Positions 23,346 through 26,413 of a stretch of 26,413 nt of DNA are shown in pieces (the stretch's first letter is position 1; each line of letters begins with the position of its first letter). The notes below the pieces were generated by a model. It ran no database searches, was not told the origin of the DNA, and saw only the letters and a list, made by a program, of their open reading frames with translations. The position numbers and the translations under genes were made by a program. Source of the DNA: UBA4285 sp050944355 (GTDB lineage: Bacteria; Bacillota; Clostridia; Lachnospirales; Lachnospiraceae); assembly GCA_050944355.1 (NCBI GenBank), contig JBMNQX010000020.1, positions 1 through 26,413 on the forward strand. The letters are read 5' to 3'.

Positions 23346-24515
23346 TCAGATCCAGTTCACCATGATGCTGGCTGCGATGCCGGATACGACGGAAACCGAA
23401 ACAATACCGCCGATGATCATCTTCGGCATGATGTAGTCCATGACAACGTGAACTTCTTCGTCGGTTGTGCCGACCGCGTCGGAAACCTCACGCGGAAGCA
23501 GGAATGTTGCCGGGAAGCCGAACAGTGCGGTAACCGCGATGGCAAAGGACATTCTCCAGCTCATGTGCACAAGCTTTCCTACGAGTACCGAGCTTACAAA
23601 GGCGATGCCCAGGCCCAGCGCAATGACAACCAGCAGACTCGGCAGCATCGAAAGAACGAGCGACGGCGTCGTGTTGGACAATCCGACGTAAATCGTGCAC
23701 ATCGCGCCGGCCATGACAAATGCAAAACCATTTGCCTTTGTGAGGCAGGCCTTATCCAGGAATCCGAGTTCCTGGAAAATGATACCGAAGATCAGGCAGT
23801 AGATCAGCTGGTTGACCGGTGTAATCGATCCCAGATACTGACCGATCAGAGCGAGAAGCGCCGTCTTGAACAGAATGAAGTTGGCGCTGTTGTACTTCTC
23901 CGGAACCGACGGGAAAATTTTGAAATTGCTGAACTTGCCGGGTTTTTCCGTTGGTTCTTCCGGCGGGATGTACTTGCCCTCTTTCCAGTCATTCAGAACT
24001 CTGGTGCCTTCTTTTTTGCAGAGAACCGAGGCGATCGGGATGCCGGCAAGAGACTGAAGCGCAATGACCATCAGAGCGAAAACCGCCACATCGTCACGGC
24101 CGACTGCTTCGCCCACATCCTTCATGATCAGGTACGCCACCATGCCGCCGGCGATTGTCGGGCCGCCGACCAGCGCGTAGTACCGGTCGATGATAAACTG
24201 TCCGATAAAATATACGCCAAAGGCAATCAACAGTGTCGACACAAGTGCGATAACAACCGTCTTCCACTCAGCAGCCAGATCCTTGAGGCTGATTGTGCTT
24301 CCGACGTGCACCAGGAACATGCCGATGGTGATCGTAGCGAAAGAATACAGCCCGGAATCCGAAAAGATTGTCGAAGGCGCTCCGACCCAGAACCAGATCA
24401 GGAAGATGATGGCGCAGGCCAGCATACTCGAGACAAGTGCCTTTGTCTTTGTGGCGATCAGATCGCCGAATGAAAAAATGAGGAAAATGACCGTCATTGC
24501 AAGTAAAGCATTCAT
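23346..24515 (-). CDS. GltS-like uncharacterised membrane carrier
   Basis: 389 residues, almost entirely hydrophobic with about ten or eleven membrane helices. A single cytosolic loop near residues 170-215 is rich in charge (KKEGTRVLNDWKEGKYIPPE). The first helices (LLAMTVIFLIFSFGDLIATK, SFATITIGMFLVHVGSTISL) and the glycine-rich VGGPTIAGGMVAYL resemble sodium:glutamate symporter-like carriers. The substrate is not shown; glutamate itself is uncertain. It is divergent from an M20 amidohydrolase, and pairs of this type suggest import of an N-acyl amino acid or peptide that the amidohydrolase then cleaves. GGAGG is 7 nt before the ATG. It carries its own strong terminator. Confidence 0.75.
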   Translation of the reverse strand: MNALLAMTVIFLIFSFGDLIATKTKALVSSMLACAIIFLIWFWVGAPSTIFSDSGLYSFATITIGMFLVHVGSTISLKDLAAEWKTVVIALVSTLLIAFGVYFIGQFIIDRYYALVGGPTIAGGMVAYLIMKDVGEAVGRDDVAVFALMVIALQSLAGIPIASVLCKKEGTRVLNDWKEGKYIPPEEPTEKPGKFSNFKIFPSVPEKYNSANFILFKTALLALIGQYLGSITPVNQLIYCLIFGIIFQELGFLDKACLTKANGFAFVMAGAMCTIYVGLSNTTPSLVLSMLPSLLVVIALGLGIAFVSSVLVGKLVHMSWRMSFAIAVTALFGFPATFLLPREVSDAVGTTDEEVHVVMDYIMPKMIIGGIVSVSVVSGIAASIMVNWI

Positions 24516-24606
24516 GTACGTTCCTCCATACCTTTCTTTTTTGCCGGCGCTTTGGCCAACAGAAAATTTTCTATAAAGTTAACACGAATTTTATAATTTT
24601 TCAAGT

Positions 24607-24627
24607 GTTAAAGCGTAGCGCTTTAAC
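24607..24627. promoter_or_regulatory. 21-bp inverted repeat between carrier and amidohydrolase genes
   Basis: GTTAAAGCG-TAG-CGCTTTAAC has perfect 9-bp arms around 3 bp, in the 217-bp divergent gap and 15 bp upstream of a predicted -35. It is a strong operator candidate controlling both genes. No regulator gene lies next to it, so the repressor would be encoded elsewhere. Confidence 0.65.
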
Positions 24628-24642
24628 GCACTGCTATATTTC

Positions 24643-24671
24643 TTGCACTCAAAGCCGACAAATGCTAGAGT
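24643..24671 (+). promoter_or_regulatory. Putative promoter of the amidohydrolase gene
   Basis: TTGCAC (24643-24648) and TAGAGT (24666-24671) are separated by 17 bp, each matching four of six consensus bases. Transcription would start near 24678, giving a ~55-nt leader to the ATG at 24733. Confidence 0.45.
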
Positions 24672-24732
24672 TATCAGTAATTACATATGTTTGCAGGGTA
24701 TTTGGCATCCGGAACATGGGGAGGTGCGCAAT

Positions 24733-25911
24733 ATGGCAAATTATTTAAAAGAAGCGAAAGATATGAAAGAGGAAATTGTGCAGAACCGGCGCACGGTTCA
24801 TCAGTTCGCCGAGCTGGGGCTGGATCTGCCGAAGACATCTGCATTTGTCATGGAAAAATTAAGGGAGTACGGCTACGAGCCGCAGCGCTGCGGAAAATCA
24901 GGTGTGACGGCCGTCGCGGGCCAGGGCGGCAAGGTGATTCTTCTCCGGGGCGACATGGATGCGCTTCCGATGAAGGAAGAGTCCGGCCTGCCGTTTGCGG
25001 CGACGGGCGCATCCTGCCACAGCTGCGGCCACGATCTGCACACGGCGATGCTGCTGGCGGCGGCGAAGCTGCTCAAGGAGCACGAGAGCGAGCTGAAGGG
25101 CCGCGTGAAATTTATGTTCCAGCCGGGCGAGGAGATTCTCGGCGGCGCGGCGGAGATGATCGCGAACGGACTGCTGGAAAATCCGCATGTGGACGCCGCG
25201 ATCGGCATGCACACCTGCACCGGGCACGGCGCGAATTCGAAGGTCGGCCTTATCACATATAAATCGGAATATTCGACGTTTTCCGGCGACTATGTCAGGA
25301 TCGTGGTCCACGGACTGAACGCCCACGGCAGCACGCCGGAGATGGGCGTCGACGCCATCAACGTGGCGGCCCACATCGTGACGGGTCTTGAGGAGCTGAT
25401 TTCGCGCGAGGTCTCGAACACCGAACGCTCGATCGTTCTGGTCGGCCGCATCGAGGGCGGCGATTCCTGCAACACGGAGGCCGGCACCTGTCAGCTGGAC
25501 GTATCGGTGCGCGCCGCCTCGGCAGAGCGCCGGGATTTTCTGAAGCGGCGGGTAAAAGAGATCGCCGAGGGCATCGCGATGACATTTCGCGCCAAGGCCG
25601 AAGTCGATTTTGTGTACGGCATGCCGCCGCTCTACAACGACCCGAGAATGTGCGCCTGCGTTCCGGGCTATATCCGGGAAATGATGGGCGAGGATTCTGT
25701 AAAAGAGCTGAATGAGTACAGCGGCACCGAAGATTTCACGGCCGTCGCAGAGAAGGTCCCCAGCATTTATCTCAACATCGGTACCGGCAACATCGCGGGC
25801 GACGACATCACACATCACAACCCGAAGATCATCTTCGACGAAGACGCGCTCCCGATCGGCGCGGCCGTCTACGCGCAGTGCGCGGCGAGATTCCTGGAAG
25901 AACACCAGTGA
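24733..25911 (+). CDS. M20 family amidohydrolase (hippurate/N-acyl amino acid hydrolase type)
   Basis: 392 residues. M20D-type enzymes cleave N-acyl or peptide bonds of small amino acid derivatives with a metal pair. The motifs are complete: GDMDALP (D74/D76), SCGHDLHT with C98, H100 and H103, QPGEE (E133/E134), GMH at H160, and HH at 361-362. A dimerisation (lid) domain starts near HGLNAHGSTPEMGVDA. ATG 24733 has GGGGAGG 8 nt upstream; the longer frame to 24643 has no such site and overlaps the promoter. Its codons look richer in G/C at third positions than its neighbours, which may reflect high expression or a separate origin. It is divergent from the carrier at 24515. The exact substrate is not readable. 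Confidence 0.92.
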   Translation: MANYLKEAKDMKEEIVQNRRTVHQFAELGLDLPKTSAFVMEKLREYGYEPQRCGKSGVTAVAGQGGKVILLRGDMDALPMKEESGLPFAATGASCHSCGHDLHTAMLLAAAKLLKEHESELKGRVKFMFQPGEEILGGAAEMIANGLLENPHVDAAIGMHTCTGHGANSKVGLITYKSEYSTFSGDYVRIVVHGLNAHGSTPEMGVDAINVAAHIVTGLEELISREVSNTERSIVLVGRIEGGDSCNTEAGTCQLDVSVRAASAERRDFLKRRVKEIAEGIAMTFRAKAEVDFVYGMPPLYNDPRMCACVPGYIREMMGEDSVKELNEYSGTEDFTAVAEKVPSIYLNIGTGNIAGDDITHHNPKIIFDEDALPIGAAVYAQCAARFLEEHQ

Positions 25912-26037
25912 ATAAAGTGAGCCGGCAGGCGGTGGGGTGCCCATCAGGAAGCGGCCCGCAAGGCGGTGGGCCGCCGGTTGGCTGGGCGCTAGGCAGTGGA
26001 ATGCACGTCAGAAAATTGGCAGCAAGATGGCCGGACC
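25912..26037. other. Non-coding stretch with GC-rich stem-loop after the amidohydrolase
   Basis: GCGGCCC (25951-25957) pairs perfectly with GGGCCGC (25968-25974). The sequence AGGCGGTGGG occurs twice, at 25927-25936 and 25961-25970. There is no T-run, so it may be a Rho-type or mRNA-stabilising end rather than an intrinsic terminator. No gene is supported here. Confidence 0.5.
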
Positions 26038-26258
26038 TCAGCAAAACCGGCGAAAACTTGCTGTTTTGCTGATTTGGCGAAATTCGGGATTTAAAAATCA
26101 GCAAATTTCAACCGGAACTTGCTTTTTGATGACGTTCAGGCGCCCAAAAAGGGCCTCTTGTCAGCAATAATCTTCGCCAGAGCCAATATTGCTGAGTTTG
26201 TTGTTCCTAACTTGCGAAAATTATCAGCAATTTTGAAGATTCACCTGAAATTTGCTGA
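26038..26258. repeat. Array of four 35-bp dyad elements (TCAGCAA...TTGCTGA)
   Basis: Units lie at 26038-26072, 26098-26132, 26161-26195 and 26224-26258. Each begins TCAGCAA and ends with its complement TTGCTGA (TTGATGA in the second). Units one and three have perfect 9-bp arms; units two and four have one mismatch. Every unit has exactly 17 nt between the 9-nt arms, and unit starts are 60, 63 and 63 bp apart. The 17-nt interiors and the 25-28 bp spacers are not conserved. AACTTGC recurs three times (26055, 26116, 26209). The array ends 17 bp upstream of a predicted -35. It may be a multi-site operator or a family of intergenic hairpin repeats; its function is unknown. Confidence 0.8.
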
Positions 26259-26275
26259 CCGCAGGAAAATTCCCA

Positions 26276-26303
26276 TTCACAGCAGGCATTAAGTCCGTAT
26301 AAT
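26276..26303 (+). promoter_or_regulatory. Promoter upstream of the last gene (first of two)
   Basis: TTCACA (26276-26281) and TATAAT (26298-26303) are 16 bp apart. The promoter begins 17 bp after the fourth dyad element, so a protein bound to the array could contact RNA polymerase. Confidence 0.55.
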
Positions 26304-26346
26304 GGTGTAAATTGAAAAACCCATAATGAAAGCCATGGGGCTCTCC

Positions 26347-26355
26347 TGATATAAT
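26347..26355 (+). promoter_or_regulatory. Extended -10 promoter upstream of the last gene (second of two)
   Basis: TGATATAAT is an extended -10 (TGnTATAAT). No good -35 is present at 17 bp. Transcription would start near 26362, 30 nt before the ATG. Confidence 0.5.
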
Positions 26356-26391
26356 GTTTATCACCCAACAAACACAAAAGGAGAACGAACC

Positions 26392-26413
26392 ATGGCTCAA
26401 GTTAATCTTACAC
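26392..26413 (+). CDS. Start of an unidentified gene (truncated by window)
   Basis: ATG at 26392 is preceded by AAAAGGAG with 8-nt spacing, and opens MAQVNLT before the window ends. Seven residues are too few for identification. The gene has two candidate promoters and a long upstream region with a dyad array, which suggests elaborate control or strong expression. Confidence 0.7.

Noticed and set aside
23301..24473. Long open frame of 390 codons antisense to the membrane carrier
   Set aside because: Its product is rich in Arg, His, Asp and Cys with no family-like pattern; it mirrors the hydrophobic codons of the real gene.
24898..25944. Long open frame of 348 codons antisense to the amidohydrolase
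   Set aside because: High GC removes stop codons on the opposite strand; the product is Arg/His-rich and unlike a protein, while the forward strand encodes complete M20 motifs.
26038..26258. CRISPR array
   Set aside because: The period and unit size are CRISPR-like, but the repeats share only their 7-9 bp ends; the interiors differ in every unit and no cas gene is present.

Overview
The window looks like a chromosome segment from a moderately GC-rich, gut-type member of the Clostridia (Lachnospiraceae-like). The signs are strong AGGAGG-type ribosome binding sites on nearly every gene, factor-independent terminators, many AraC-type regulators, host-glycan catabolic genes and an oxygen-sensitive style of metabolism. 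The species cannot be named from sequence alone.

Layout. Positions 1-78 hold the 3' end of an unidentified gene. From 497 to 7219 lies a glycosaminoglycan-type module. A leftward three-gene operon (discoidin-like protein, family 8 polysaccharide lyase, family 88 unsaturated glucuronyl hydrolase) is flanked by two AraC regulators, one convergent and one divergent. None of the three enzymes shows a signal peptide, so the pathway appears to be cytoplasmic. From 7258 to 8816 there is a flavodoxin divergent from a LysR regulator whose 3' end is frameshifted. From 8830 to 9865 there are two small membrane proteins, one with a zinc ribbon. From 10157 to 11131 there is a pyridoxamine-phosphate-oxidase-fold protein divergent from an HxlR regulator. 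A DUF1269-like glycine-zipper protein and peptidase T follow.

From 13316 to 18433 lies a fucose module. A leftward operon (zinc alcohol dehydrogenase, aldo/keto reductase, FucU mutarotase, GH29 alpha-L-fucosidase) is divergent from a third AraC regulator. From 18428 to 21047 a TetR regulator is divergent from a P1B-type metal ATPase. From 21065 to 23223 lies a leftward tRNA-Pro(GGG) / TrkH / TrkA potassium uptake group. From 23346 to 25911 a GltS-like membrane carrier is divergent from an M20 amidohydrolase, with a 21-bp dyad between them. The window ends with a gene start at 26392, preceded by about 480 bp of non-coding DNA.

The most unusual structure is in that last gap. Four 35-bp elements (26038-26258) each start TCAGCAA and end TTGCTGA or a one-base variant, with exactly 17 nt between 9-nt arms. 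They repeat every 60-63 bp just upstream of a promoter. The interiors are not conserved, so this is not a CRISPR array. It may be an uncharacterised multi-site operator or a repeat family. The two sugar modules are also of interest: a cytosolic lyase route for uronic-acid glycans, and a fucosidase operon carrying oxidoreductases with no isomerase, kinase or aldolase in view.
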